From positions 1-64,000 of the forward strand of contig JBKPAA010000031.1 of assembly GCA_046726215.1 (NCBI GenBank): a stretch of DNA of 64,000 nt. Direction: 5' to 3'. Under the pieces are notes generated by a model. It was not told the origin of the DNA and ran no database searches. It saw only the letters and a list, made by a program, of their open reading frames with translations. Below are positions 11,429 through 20,924 of this stretch, in pieces; the first letter of the stretch is position 1, and every line of letters starts with the position of its first letter. A program made the position numbers and the translations under genes. This DNA comes from DASQUK01 sp046726215 (GTDB lineage: Bacteria; Actinomycetota; Acidimicrobiia; Acidimicrobiales; VFJN01).

Positions 11429-12622
11429 GTGGCGACCGTCGACGACCAGCCCTCCGAAGCAGCGGCCTGCGAGCCCGAGGCCACCGGCGCCGTCCTGGCG
11501 GCCCTGTCGGCCGCCATGCGGGCGGTGACGCTCGGGTCGTCCCTCGAGCGGGTGCTCCACCAGCTCGCGGAGAGCGCCCGCGACCTCGTCGGCGCCCGCT
11601 ACGCCGCCATCGGCCTGCCGGAGCCGGAAGGCGACGAGTTCGCCCGCTTCGTCACCGTGGGCATGAGCGACGAGCTCATCGAGCAGCTCGGTCCGCTGCC
11701 TCGCACGCACGGGCTCCTCGACGCCATGCTCACCGACCCCTCGCCGTTCCGCACCCCCGACATCAGGCGGGACCCGCGCTTCCGGGGCTGGTGGCCGGAC
11801 GCGCACCCGCAGATGCGCTCGTTCCTGGGGGTTCCCATCGTGTCGGCGGGCGACATCATCGGGGCCTTCTACCTGACCGACAAGCGGGGCGAGCGCGAGT
11901 TCAGCGCGGCCGACGAATCGGCCGTGGTGCTGCTCGCCTCGCACGCCGCCATCGCCATCGACCAGGCCCGGCTGTTCGAGGACAGCCGCGAGCTCGGGCT
12001 GGTGCAGGAGCGGGGACGGCTCGCACGCGAGCTGCACGATGCCATGAGCCAGTCGCTTTTCAGCCTGCAGCTCTCGGCCGAGACCGCCGGGCGCCTGCTG
12101 CAGACCGACCCGGCCGCCGCCGCCGAGCAGGTCGCAATCGTGCGGGCCATCGCCGGCCGGGTGGCGGCCGAGCTGCGGACCACGGTCGACGGCCTGCGGC
12201 CGGCCGACCTCGAGCGCGACGGCCTCGTCGCCGCGCTCGGGGCCCAGCTGACGCTGGCGGGCCGCGCCCATGACGTGCCGGTCGAGCTCGACACGGGCGA
12301 GCTGCCCGAGCTCGACCCCGACGACGAGCACCAGATCCTGCGGATAGCCCAGGAGGCGGTCACCAACGCCCTTCGCCATGCCGCCGCCAGCCGGGTGCGG
12401 GTGTCCATCGGCACGGAGGGCGGAGAGGACGGCGCCGGCGGCTCGCTCGTGTTGCGGGTGAGCGACGACGGCCGGGGCTTCGACCCGACCGCCCGGGCCG
12501 TGCGGGCACGCCGCTTGGGGCTCACCTCGATGAACGAGCGGGCGGCCTCACTGGGCGGGTCGCTCACGATCACGTCCGCCCCGGGCCAGGGCACCACCGT
12601 CGAGCTGCGGGTGCCCCGGTAG
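11429..12622 (+). CDS. GAF-domain sensor histidine kinase (397 aa)
   Basis: A soluble two-component kinase. A GAF domain spans about residues 40-180, then a HisKA_3 region carries the phospho-acceptor in ARELHDAMSQS (His203), and a HATPase domain follows with QEAVTNALRHA and DDGRGFD. No membrane segment is visible, so it probably senses a cytoplasmic ligand or redox state, as DevS-type kinases do. The GTG at 11429 lies 11 bases after the Rieske stop. It belongs to one operon with the oxygenase and the response regulator, suggesting it reports on substrate or oxygenase-related conditions. The ligand is unknown. Confidence 0.9.
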   Translation: MATVDDQPSEAAACEPEATGAVLAALSAAMRAVTLGSSLERVLHQLAESARDLVGARYAAIGLPEPEGDEFARFVTVGMSDELIEQLGPLPRTHGLLDAMLTDPSPFRTPDIRRDPRFRGWWPDAHPQMRSFLGVPIVSAGDIIGAFYLTDKRGEREFSAADESAVVLLASHAAIAIDQARLFEDSRELGLVQERGRLARELHDAMSQSLFSLQLSAETAGRLLQTDPAAAAEQVAIVRAIAGRVAAELRTTVDGLRPADLERDGLVAALGAQLTLAGRAHDVPVELDTGELPELDPDDEHQILRIAQEAVTNALRHAAASRVRVSIGTEGGEDGAGGSLVLRVSDDGRGFDPTARAVRARRLGLTSMNERAASLGGSLTITSAPGQGTTVELRVPR

Positions 12623-12641
12623 GTCGGGAGGACACGACGCG

Positions 12642-13334
12642 ATGGCGGCAGAGGACGTCGGACGACCGATCCGGGTGGCGATCAGCGACGACCACCCGGT
12701 CGTCCGTCAGGGCCTGCGGTCGTTCCTCGAGACGCAGGGGTTCGAGGTGGTGGGCGAAGCGGCCGACGGAGACGAGGCGGTGCGGCTGGTCGAGCGCACG
12801 CAACCCGACGTGCTCCTCACCGATGTCGTCATGCCGGGCGTTGACGGCATCGACACGATCCGCCGCCTGCGCGCCGCGGGGTCGTCGGTCGGGATCCTCG
12901 TGCTCACGAGCTTCAGCGGCGCCGAGCAGGTGATCCCGGCCATCCAGGCCGGCGCGGACGGCTACATGCTCAAGGACGCCGGCCCCGATGCCCTCGACGG
13001 CGCCATCAGGGCGGTGCACAGGGGCGAGCCGCTGCTGGCGCCCGAGGCCGCCGCCGTGGTGATGGCCAAGGTGGCGGATGCCGCCGATCCGGCGGCGCCG
13101 CCGGGGTCCGGCCCCGTGCATCCCGACCTGGAACGGCTCACGGCGCGCGAGCGGGAGGTGCTGGCGGGGCTGGGCCGGGGCCTGTCCAACCGCCAGCTCG
13201 CCGCCGAGCTGTACGTGTCGGAGAAGACCGTGAAGACGCACGTCTCCAACGTGCTGGCGAAGCTGCGGCTCGGCGACCGCACCCAGGCCGCTCTCTTCGC
13301 CGTGCGGGTGGGGCTGGTGGATCCCCGCGCCTGA
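12642..13334 (+). CDS. NarL/LuxR-type response regulator (230 aa)
   Basis: The receiver domain (1-130) has the acidic pair DDH near residue 16, phospho-acceptor Asp61 in LLTDVVMPG and lysine in MLKDAG. A LuxR-type helix-turn-helix is at about 165-225 (LTAREREVLAGLGRG, EKTVKTHVSNVLAKL). It lies 19 bases after the histidine kinase and is its obvious cognate partner. It likely activates or represses local genes on phosphorylation; the targets are unknown. A gap of about 140 bases follows before the next gene. Confidence 0.95.
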   Translation: MAAEDVGRPIRVAISDDHPVVRQGLRSFLETQGFEVVGEAADGDEAVRLVERTQPDVLLTDVVMPGVDGIDTIRRLRAAGSSVGILVLTSFSGAEQVIPAIQAGADGYMLKDAGPDALDGAIRAVHRGEPLLAPEAAAVVMAKVADAADPAAPPGSGPVHPDLERLTAREREVLAGLGRGLSNRQLAAELYVSEKTVKTHVSNVLAKLRLGDRTQAALFAVRVGLVDPRA

Positions 13335-13475
13335 CCGACCTCGCCCTATCGACGCAGGTCAGTCACGGGCCCGGGGGTGTAGGTCTCCCGACCGAGCCGG
13401 AACCCGTCCGCAGGCCGATGGCGAAGCCCGCATCGCTCCCTACCGTGCGCGCATACAGACGAAGGGAGCACCCAA

Positions 13476-14207
13476 GTGCGAAGGACAGCTCTCATCACCG
13501 GTGGCAGCCGAGGCCTCGGGCTGGCGCTGTCACGTCACCTGGCGGCGCACGGCTGGAACGTGGTCATCGACGCCCGCGACGCCGTCGCCCTCGAGCGGGC
13601 CCGACGCGAGATAGACCAGGCGGGACCCGGCACGGTCGTTGCCCTGGCGGGCGACATCGACGACCCGGTCCACGTGGCCGCCCTCGTGAACGCCGCCGCC
13701 GCCCAGGGCCGATTCGAGCTGCTGGTCAACAACGCCGGCACGCTCGGTCCCTCGCCCCTGCCGCACGTTGCCTGGCTCCGCACCGGCGACCTGGAACGGA
13801 TCCTGCGGACCAACGTGGTCGCCCCCCTGCGTCTGGTGCAGGCCGCCCTGCCCCAGCTGCGGGTAGCGCACGGCGCGATCGTCAACGTGACGTCGGACGC
13901 CGCGGTCGAGGGCTACGAGGGCTGGGGCGGGTACGGCGCCTCCAAGGCGGCGCTGGAACAGCTCAGCCGGGTGCTGGCCGCCGAGGAGAGCGGCGTGCGC
14001 GTCCTTTGGGTCGACCCCGGGGACATGCGCACGCAGATGCACCAGGACGCGTTCCCGGGCGAGGACATCTCCGACCGCCCGACACCCGAGAGCCGGGTTC
14101 CGGGGCTGGTCCGCCTCATCGACGAGCGGCGGCCCAGCGGCCGGTACCGCGTCGGGGACCTGTTGGACGACATGACCCCGGACGCCGAGTTGGTCGAGGC
14201 GGGCTGA
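13476..14207 (+). CDS. short-chain dehydrogenase/reductase (243 aa)
   Basis: A classical SDR using NAD(P)H. The nucleotide-binding motif TGGSRGLG is at about residues 8-15, VNNAG at 84-88, and the catalytic triad is Ser140, Tyr153 and Lys157 (YGASK). The GTG start at 13476 follows the ribosome site gaaggga. It is a separate unit from the two-component pair. The substrate cannot be deduced; the surrounding lipid/steroid genes make a hydroxy-lipid possible. Confidence 0.88.
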   Translation: MRRTALITGGSRGLGLALSRHLAAHGWNVVIDARDAVALERARREIDQAGPGTVVALAGDIDDPVHVAALVNAAAAQGRFELLVNNAGTLGPSPLPHVAWLRTGDLERILRTNVVAPLRLVQAALPQLRVAHGAIVNVTSDAAVEGYEGWGGYGASKAALEQLSRVLAAEESGVRVLWVDPGDMRTQMHQDAFPGEDISDRPTPESRVPGLVRLIDERRPSGRYRVGDLLDDMTPDAELVEAG

Positions 14208-14295
14208 TGAGCGGGTGCACGCGGGCGAATCGTGGGCTCCGCGGGCGATCCGCCGCGAAGCGGCCATCCCTCCTCGCCGGGCTGGAGGCACGGCC

Positions 14296-15372
14296 ATGAG
14301 GGTCATCGACACGTCCGGGCTGCGATCGTTCCACGTTCCGCTGGGCGGTGAGGCGGGCACGCCGATCGAGCTGCTGCACCACGGCGGGAAGCTGGGCTCG
14401 GATGCCCGGGTCGACGTGCGCCTGATGGTGGCCCGCTCCGCCGCCGACGTCAGCCACCATCGGTTTGCCGAACTGGGCGACCACCTCGAGGCCGGCGACC
14501 TCCTGGTGGTGAACACCTCGGCCGTGGTCCCCGCGGCGCTCGACGCCCGGGGAAGCGACGGGACCGCACTGCGCCTCCACCTGTCGACCGAGCAACCCGG
14601 CGGGTTCTGGGTCGTCGAGCCGCGCCGACCCGCGGGACCCGGCACCGAGCGCTTCCTGGGCAGCCCGCCCACACGCCTGGTGCTACCCGGCGGCGGGCGG
14701 GCCGAGCTGCTCGCCCCCTACCCCGCCGGCACCGGATTGGTGCGGCTGTGGCTGGCACGGCTCGATGTGCCCGGGGAACTGTTGGCGTACCTGCGGGCCC
14801 ACGGTCAGCCGATCCGCTACGCGCATGCCGATGCGGCCTGGCCGATCGAGGCCTACCAATCGGTGTTCTCGCGGGAGCCGGGATCGGCGGAGATGCCGAG
14901 CGCGGCCCGTCCCTTCACCGAGTCGCTGGTGACCGAATTGGTGACGCGAGGCATCGTCATGGCGCCCGTCACGCTGCACACCGGCGTGTCATCGCAGGAG
15001 GCCGGCGAGCCGCCCTATGCCGAGCGCTACGCCGTGCCGTCGGCCACCGCCTCGTTGGTCAACGCCGCCCACGCCCACGGGCGGCGCGTGATCGCAGTCG
15101 GGACCACCGTGGTGCGGGCGCTCGAGTCCACTGCGGACGACGCTGGTCGGTCGCATCCCGGGCGGGGCTGGACCGAGCTGGTCGTGACCCCCGAGCGGGG
15201 AGTTCGGGTGGTCGACGGGCTCGTCACCGGCTGGCACGAGCCCGAATCGTCACACCTGGCGATGCTCGAGGCGATTGCCGGCCGCGACCTGCTGGACGCC
15301 TCGTATGCGGCGGCGGTCGAGGAGGGCTACCGCTGGCACGAGTTCGGCGACAGCCACCTGATCATGCCGTGA
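14296..15372 (+). CDS. QueA-like S-adenosylmethionine:tRNA ribosyltransferase-isomerase family protein (358 aa)
   Basis: Family marks are GDLLVVNTSAVVPAAL near residue 70 and the C-terminal VGTTVVRALES. QueA converts preQ1-tRNA to epoxyqueuosine-tRNA using SAM as ribose donor. The first half is divergent: the usual NDTRV after LVV is NTSAV here. No tgt or other queuosine genes lie nearby. The start is ATG at 14296, with ggagg just upstream; an in-frame extension exists but is less likely. It could be a true QueA or an actinobacterial paralogue with a different role, so no symbol is given. Confidence 0.8.
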   Translation: MRVIDTSGLRSFHVPLGGEAGTPIELLHHGGKLGSDARVDVRLMVARSAADVSHHRFAELGDHLEAGDLLVVNTSAVVPAALDARGSDGTALRLHLSTEQPGGFWVVEPRRPAGPGTERFLGSPPTRLVLPGGGRAELLAPYPAGTGLVRLWLARLDVPGELLAYLRAHGQPIRYAHADAAWPIEAYQSVFSREPGSAEMPSAARPFTESLVTELVTRGIVMAPVTLHTGVSSQEAGEPPYAERYAVPSATASLVNAAHAHGRRVIAVGTTVVRALESTADDAGRSHPGRGWTELVVTPERGVRVVDGLVTGWHEPESSHLAMLEAIAGRDLLDASYAAAVEEGYRWHEFGDSHLIMP

Positions 15373-15437
15373 CCCCACCCGAAGACCGAAACCGGCGCCG
15401 ATTTGTTGCGGTACCCGCGTGGATTCGACGCCGGAAC

Positions 15438-16208
15438 CTACAGAGGCGGTCCGCCGCCGCCCAGGATGCTGAGCTCGCCGGCGGTGGCCCCACCGTCCAC
15501 GCTGAGCTCGGCGCCGGTTGTGTAGCTGGCGTCGTCGCTGGCGAGGAACAGCACCGCGCGTGCCGCCTCGTCGGGACGGCCCATGCGGGCCACGGGCAGG
15601 CGCTTGTAGTACGGGGCGTCGCGATCGGTGCCCTCGAGCATCGGCGTGTCGATCCCGCCCGGATGGACCGAGTTCACCCGGATGCCCTTGGGGCCGAGGT
15701 CGATGGCGGCGGACTTGGTCAGCCCCCGCACCGCCCACTTGCTGGCCACGTAGGCGCCGAGGTACGGCAGCCCGGTGAGGCCCGCGGTCGAGGAGATGTT
15801 CACGATCGAGCCGCCGCCCGCCTTGGACATCGAGGGCGTCACCGCCTTGATGCCCAGGAACACGCCGGTCAAGTTGACCCGTAGGATGCGCTCGAAGTCT
15901 GCGCGCTCGGTCCGGTCGATGGCCTCGAACATCAGGATGCCGGCGTTGTTGACCAGCACCGTGACCGGGCCGAAGCGGTCCTCGGTCAGCGCCACCGCCG
16001 CCGCCCACTGGGCCTCGTCCGTGACGTCGAGGTGTGTGTAGGCCGCGTTGTCCGATCCCAGCTCCGCGGCGACCGCGCCCGCCACGTCGTCGAGGACGTC
16101 GCCGATGACCACCCGTGCGCCCTCGGCCACGAACAGGCGCGCCTCGGCCTCGCCCTGGCCCCGGGCCGCGCCCGTGATGATCGCGACCTTGCCGTCCAGC
16201 CGTCCCAT
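15438..16208 (-). CDS. hydroxysteroid-dehydrogenase-like SDR (256 aa)
   Basis: A classical SDR with TGAARGQG (12-19), VNNAG (86-90), active-site Ser139/140, Tyr153 and Lys157 in YVASK. The stretch NLTGVFLGIKAV and the GIRVNSVHPGGIDTPM motif closely resemble mycobacterial FabG3, a 3-alpha/20-beta-hydroxysteroid dehydrogenase. The ATG at 16208 has aaggggat upstream; the frame extends further but the ATG start is better. It is the last gene of the leftward operon with DUF35 and thiolase-like genes, so it may oxidise or reduce a steroid or acyl-CoA intermediate. The substrate is not proved. Confidence 0.85.
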   Translation of the reverse strand: MGRLDGKVAIITGAARGQGEAEARLFVAEGARVVIGDVLDDVAGAVAAELGSDNAAYTHLDVTDEAQWAAAVALTEDRFGPVTVLVNNAGILMFEAIDRTERADFERILRVNLTGVFLGIKAVTPSMSKAGGGSIVNISSTAGLTGLPYLGAYVASKWAVRGLTKSAAIDLGPKGIRVNSVHPGGIDTPMLEGTDRDAPYYKRLPVARMGRPDEAARAVLFLASDDASYTTGAELSVDGGATAGELSILGGGGPPL

Positions 16209-16227
16209 CCGATCCCCTTCCGAGCCG

Positions 16228-17396
<1,169 letters not shown>

Positions 17397-17397
<1 letters not shown>

Positions 17398-18491
17398 CAG
17401 GACGTGCTCCCCGCTCGTTGCGTTGCGGAAACTCGCTCGGGCCCCTCGAGCAGGCACACCAGGTTCTGCTGGAGGCACGGGCCGCTGGTCGCGTGGGCCA
17501 CCGCCCGCTCGGCCTCGCCCCGCCAGATGCGGCTGGCGGCCTCGCCGATGCGGATGAGCCCGGCGGCCATGATCGGGTTGGCGGCGAGCGGCCCGCCCGA
17601 CGGGTTCATCCTCACACCGTCGCCGAGCCCGAGGGCGTCACGCACCAGCACCTCCTGGTGGCTGAACGGCGCATGCAGCTCGGCCACGTCGACCGGCGCG
17701 TCGCCGACGCCCGCCCGCTCGGCGGCCAGGCGGGTGGAGGGCGAGGACGTGAGGTCGCGCACGCCGAGGCCGTGGGCCTCGATGCGGTGGTCAATCCCCC
17801 GGACCCAGGCCGGCCGGCCGACGAGCTCGCGGGCGCGATCACCGGCCGCCAGGACTGCCGCGGCCGCCCCGTCGCCGATCGGCGGGCAGTCGTGGCGGCG
17901 CAACGGTGGGGCGATCTCCGGCTCCTTCAGCAGCACGTCGGGGTCGTCCGAGCTCTGCAGCTGGGCGAACGGGTTGTCCGCGGCCGACCGGCGGCTGCGG
18001 GCCGCGATCTCCGCCATCTCCGTCACCGAGGTGACGCCCGCCTCGATGCAGGCCCGCGCCTGCAGGGCCGCGAGCGCCACGCTGTCGGGCCACAGCGGGG
18101 CCACGTAATAGGGGTCGAGCTGGCGGGACAGGACGTCGCGCAGAGAACCCGGTGACGCCTTGCCGTAGCTGTACACCAGGGCGGTGTCGGCGGCACCCGT
18201 CTGGATCTTGACCCACGCCTCGTAGAGCGCCCAGGCCCCGTCCATCTCGACGTGGCTCTCGCTGATCGGCGGCGAGGCACCCACCCCGTCGAGGGTCATC
18301 ACGAAGCTGAACGCGGCGCCCGCCAGGTAGTCGGTGCTGCCCGAACACGTGAAGTCGATCTGCGACTGGTCCAGGCCGACATCGCTCTTCACCTGGTGCA
18401 GCACCGGCATCAACATCTCGACCTCGTTGCGGCGCTGCTCGCGGCGCACGTGGTGCGACTGGGCGAAGGCGACGACGGCGACGTCGCGCAT
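17397..18491 (-). CDS. thiolase-like lipid-transfer protein, Ltp4-type (364 aa)
   Basis: A second SCP2/thiolase-fold protein, paired with the one at 16228. The start ATG overlaps the upstream stop by one base, and its own stop overlaps the next ATG (TGATG), so the operon is translationally coupled. Near the usual nucleophile position the sequence is VEMDGAWALYEA, again without cysteine; a Cys occurs earlier in FTCSGS. The C-terminal NPSGG and HATSGP segments are present. Together with the DUF35 pair it resembles the mycobacterial steroid side-chain module, where thiolase-like and DUF35 chains form aldolase complexes. A direct role in aldol cleavage is inference. Confidence 0.82.
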
Positions 18492-19015
18492 CACACGTGC
18501 GCCCGGTAGCTCTCGTAGGGTGCATCCGGCTCACCCGTGGGCCGCCACCACTTGATGGACGCCAGGTTCGGTTGCAGCTCGTCGGCGTCGACCCACACCG
18601 CCTCGACCCGCATGCCCATGCGGATCTGGTCGAACGGGACCTCCTGCACAAGCCCGAACAGGCCCATGTCGGCCCCGTCGGGGAGCACCGAGGCGCACAC
18701 GTACGGCAGCTCCATGGCTGAACCACTGAACTTCACGTTGACCACGCAGAAGGTGGTGACGATCCCGCGGTCGGCGAGCTCGACCTGCTCACTGGTGGGG
18801 ACGCCATCGGTGGGGCACGACCCGCGCGGCGGCAGCATCACCTTGCCGCAGACCGGGCATCGCTCCCCCAGGATCCTCTGGGACGCGATCCCCCGCAGGA
18901 ACCGCGAGGTCGCCTCGCCGGCCGTGAACGTGTACTCGAGCCTGGCGGGCGCACGGATGCTGCGGACCGGCTCGACGTCGCGTAGCGCCGCCGGCAGCGC
19001 GAGCGGCCGGCTCAC
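18491..19015 (-). CDS. DUF35 OB-fold protein with zinc ribbon (174 aa)
   Basis: DUF35 proteins have an N-terminal rubredoxin-like zinc ribbon and a C-terminal OB fold, and pair with thiolase-like enzymes acting on acyl-CoA. Here the zinc ribbon is visible as CPVCGK followed by SCPTDG (about residues 54-70). The OB part (about 75-150) follows. The GTG start at 19015 overlaps the upstream gene's stop by four bases. It is second in the operon and very likely forms a complex with the Ltp-type proteins downstream. Confidence 0.85.
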   Translation of the reverse strand: MSRPLALPAALRDVEPVRSIRAPARLEYTFTAGEATSRFLRGIASQRILGERCPVCGKVMLPPRGSCPTDGVPTSEQVELADRGIVTTFCVVNVKFSGSAMELPYVCASVLPDGADMGLFGLVQEVPFDQIRMGMRVEAVWVDADELQPNLASIKWWRPTGEPDAPYESYRAHV

Positions 19016-19461
19016 CCGGCCCCCACCGGCTCGAAACACGCGATGTCGGTGATCGAGCCCACACGTTCGTCGCTCCAGCGGATCCGCACCGGCATGCCCG
19101 ACCCCATCCGCTCCGGTGAGCCGGCATCGACGGCGTGCAACAGGCCGCTGTCGGCACCGTCGAGCCGGACGAGCGCCCAGGCGAACGGCCGGTCGAGGGG
19201 CTGGTGCGGCCGGGGCTCGGGCTCCCACGACCAGGTGATCACCGTGCCGGTCGCACCGAGCTCGACGAGCTCGGTGAGCTCCTCGCTCGTCGTCGGGTCG
19301 TACTCCACGGGCGGGCACAGCACGCGGCCGTCCGCAGCGCGGACACCGAGCACGACGCCCTCGCGCAGCCCGGTCAAGAACGCGCTCTGCACGGGGCCGA
19401 CCGTCCGGCTGAACGGATATTCCAGGACGAGCGGCGCCGACAGGATCTCGGCGGCGGGCAT
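19012..19461 (-). CDS. DUF35-like OB-fold protein lacking the zinc ribbon (149 aa)
   Basis: The first gene of the operon, with ATG at 19461 preceded by a good gggagg site. The N-terminus has the EYPFSRTVGPVQSAF layout of a DUF35 protein, but where the zinc ribbon should have two CxxC pairs only one Cys (VLCPP) is left. The OB-like half is intact (WSWEPEPRP, FAWALVRLDGAD). It looks like a degenerate partner of the next DUF35 protein; in mycobacteria both parts can occur in one protein. A KstR-type operator lies 18 bases upstream of the start. Confidence 0.8.
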   Translation of the reverse strand: MPAAEILSAPLVLEYPFSRTVGPVQSAFLTGLREGVVLGVRAADGRVLCPPVEYDPTTSEELTELVELGATGTVITWSWEPEPRPHQPLDRPFAWALVRLDGADSGLLHAVDAGSPERMGSGMPVRIRWSDERVGSITDIACFEPVGAG

Positions 19462-19478
19462 GGCACCTCCCCGGCAGG

Positions 19479-19493
19479 TGAAACAGGTTCTAC
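19479..19493 (+). promoter_or_regulatory. KstR-type operator, site B
   Basis: The sequence tgaaacaggttctac, read on the plus strand, lies 18-32 bases before the ATG of the leftward DUF35/thiolase operon. It shares its core AACAGGTTCTAC with site C. Binding here would block the ribosome-proximal promoter of the operon. Confidence 0.75.
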
Positions 19494-19526
19494 CTTCGGG
19501 CCTGGTCTAGCAGCTTTTGCCGATCG

Positions 19527-19685
19527 GGCGGAAGCGGCACCGGGCTGGGCCCGAGCATCGGCCACACCATCGTCATCCGCCAGCACGACGGCCGGATGGG
19601 CGTGGCGAGCGAGCCCGGCCGCACCTGCTTCCGGGTCGAGCTGCCGGTCACCGGGCCGCGCGACGGCGCCGCTGCCGACGGTTGA
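19527..19685 (+). pseudogene. C-terminal fragment of a sensor histidine kinase
   Basis: In one frame (codons starting at 19530) the stretch reads GSGTGLGPSIGHTIV, then RQHDGRMGVASEPGRT, then CFRVELPV and ends at TGA 19683-19685. This is the G2/C-terminal end of an HATPase_c domain (compare GTGLGLSIV...HGG...SEPG.GT.F...LP). No start or upstream kinase is present. It is a relic left by deletion or rearrangement, lying between the KstR-type operator and the convergent end of the alcohol dehydrogenase gene. It is unrelated in sequence to the intact GAF kinase at 11429. Confidence 0.75.
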
Positions 19686-19697
19686 GCGGCCGACCCC

Positions 19698-20831
19698 TCA
19701 GTTGGTCGCGGTGGTGGCGGCGTCGGTGGACGCCGACGTGGTCGCCTCCGGGAAGCTGATGACCGAGCGGATCACGGTGCCGGCCTTGAGGTCGGCCACG
19801 GCGTCGTTGACGCCGTCGATCGCGATGTTCTTGGAGATCATCCCCTCGAGGTCGAGGCGGCCGTTCTTCCAGAGGTTGAGCATCCGGGCGAAATCGCTGC
19901 GCACGTCGGCCGAGCCGTAGTACGAGCCCTTGATCGTCTTCTCGTTGAAGAACAGCTCGAAGGCGTTGAACGCGATCGTCTGGTCCTGGGCCCCGACGCC
20001 GATGATGCAGGTGGTGCCGCCGCGGCGGGTCACGTCGTAGGCGGTGCGCATGGTCTGGGGCAGGCCGATCGCCTCGAAGGCGTAGTCGAAGCCGTCGCCG
20101 CCGGTGATCGACGCGTTGGCCCCGTCGAGCTCGTCGGGCTTCACGGCATGGGTGGCGCCGAACCGCTGGGCATCCTCGAGCTTCGAGTCGACCAGGTCGA
20201 CCGCCACGATCTCCGACGCCCCGGCGATGCGAGCGCCCTGGATGGCCGAGATGCCCACACCGCCGCAGCCGAACACGACCACCGACGAACCGGAGCTGAC
20301 CTTGGCGGTGTTGATGGCCGCACCGACGCCGGTCATCACCCCGCAACCGACGAGCGAGGCGACCTCGTGGGGGATGTCGCTGTCGATCTTCACCACGCCC
20401 TGGTGGGGCATTATCATCTCTTCGGCCCAGGTGCCCGCCCCGGCGAAGCCGAAGATGGGCGACCCCTCCTGCGAGAAGTGCATCGCCCCCATGGCCCCGA
20501 ACTGGATGTTCATGCAGAGATTGGGTTGCTTGCGGTCGACGCAGAACTTGCAGCTTCCACAGGGTGGGCTCCAGGCGATGATGACGTGGTCGCCCGGCTG
20601 GACCGTCGTGACGCCCTCCCCCACCTCGGCCACCACGCCGGCACCCTCGTGACCCGGGACGAAGGGTGCGGGTTGGGGGATCGTGCCGTTCATGCCTGAC
20701 ACGTCCGAGTGGCACACACCGGTGGCGTGGATCTTGACCTTCACCTCCCCAGGCCCGACCGGGGACAGCGTGAGGTCGTCGCGAATCTCGAGCTTCTCGT
20801 CGCCGGTGTTGCGGAGAACGGCTGCGCGCAT
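19698..20831 (-). CDS. zinc-dependent alcohol dehydrogenase (377 aa)
   Basis: A medium-chain dehydrogenase with the catalytic zinc set Cys40, His61/Glu62 (GVCHSD, GHEGAG) and a structural zinc lobe with four Cys at about 91-106 (CGSCKFC...NLC). The Rossmann motif VFGCGGVG is near residue 195. Length and lobes match class III-like or mycothiol-type actinobacterial ADHs. The ATG at 20831 has gaggggagag upstream; an extension of eight codons in frame is less likely. It follows the KstR-like regulator gene on the same strand, so both are possibly co-transcribed. The substrate is unknown; a sterol- or lipid-derived alcohol is plausible. Confidence 0.9.
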   Translation of the reverse strand: MRAAVLRNTGDEKLEIRDDLTLSPVGPGEVKVKIHATGVCHSDVSGMNGTIPQPAPFVPGHEGAGVVAEVGEGVTTVQPGDHVIIAWSPPCGSCKFCVDRKQPNLCMNIQFGAMGAMHFSQEGSPIFGFAGAGTWAEEMIMPHQGVVKIDSDIPHEVASLVGCGVMTGVGAAINTAKVSSGSSVVVFGCGGVGISAIQGARIAGASEIVAVDLVDSKLEDAQRFGATHAVKPDELDGANASITGGDGFDYAFEAIGLPQTMRTAYDVTRRGGTTCIIGVGAQDQTIAFNAFELFFNEKTIKGSYYGSADVRSDFARMLNLWKNGRLDLEGMISKNIAIDGVNDAVADLKAGTVIRSVISFPEATTSASTDAATTATN

Positions 20832-20924
20832 GCGGGTCTCTCCCCTCGTGAGCATCTGGACCGCCGCAGCGTATCGGCAGGGCCCATCATCAGGAAGTCG
20901 AGGTCATGCACCTTGACCGCAGGG

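Noticed and set aside
20832..20924. small leader peptide before the alcohol dehydrogenase
   Set aside because: A short frame exists on the minus strand, but it lacks a ribosome site and is explained better as an intergenic spacer.
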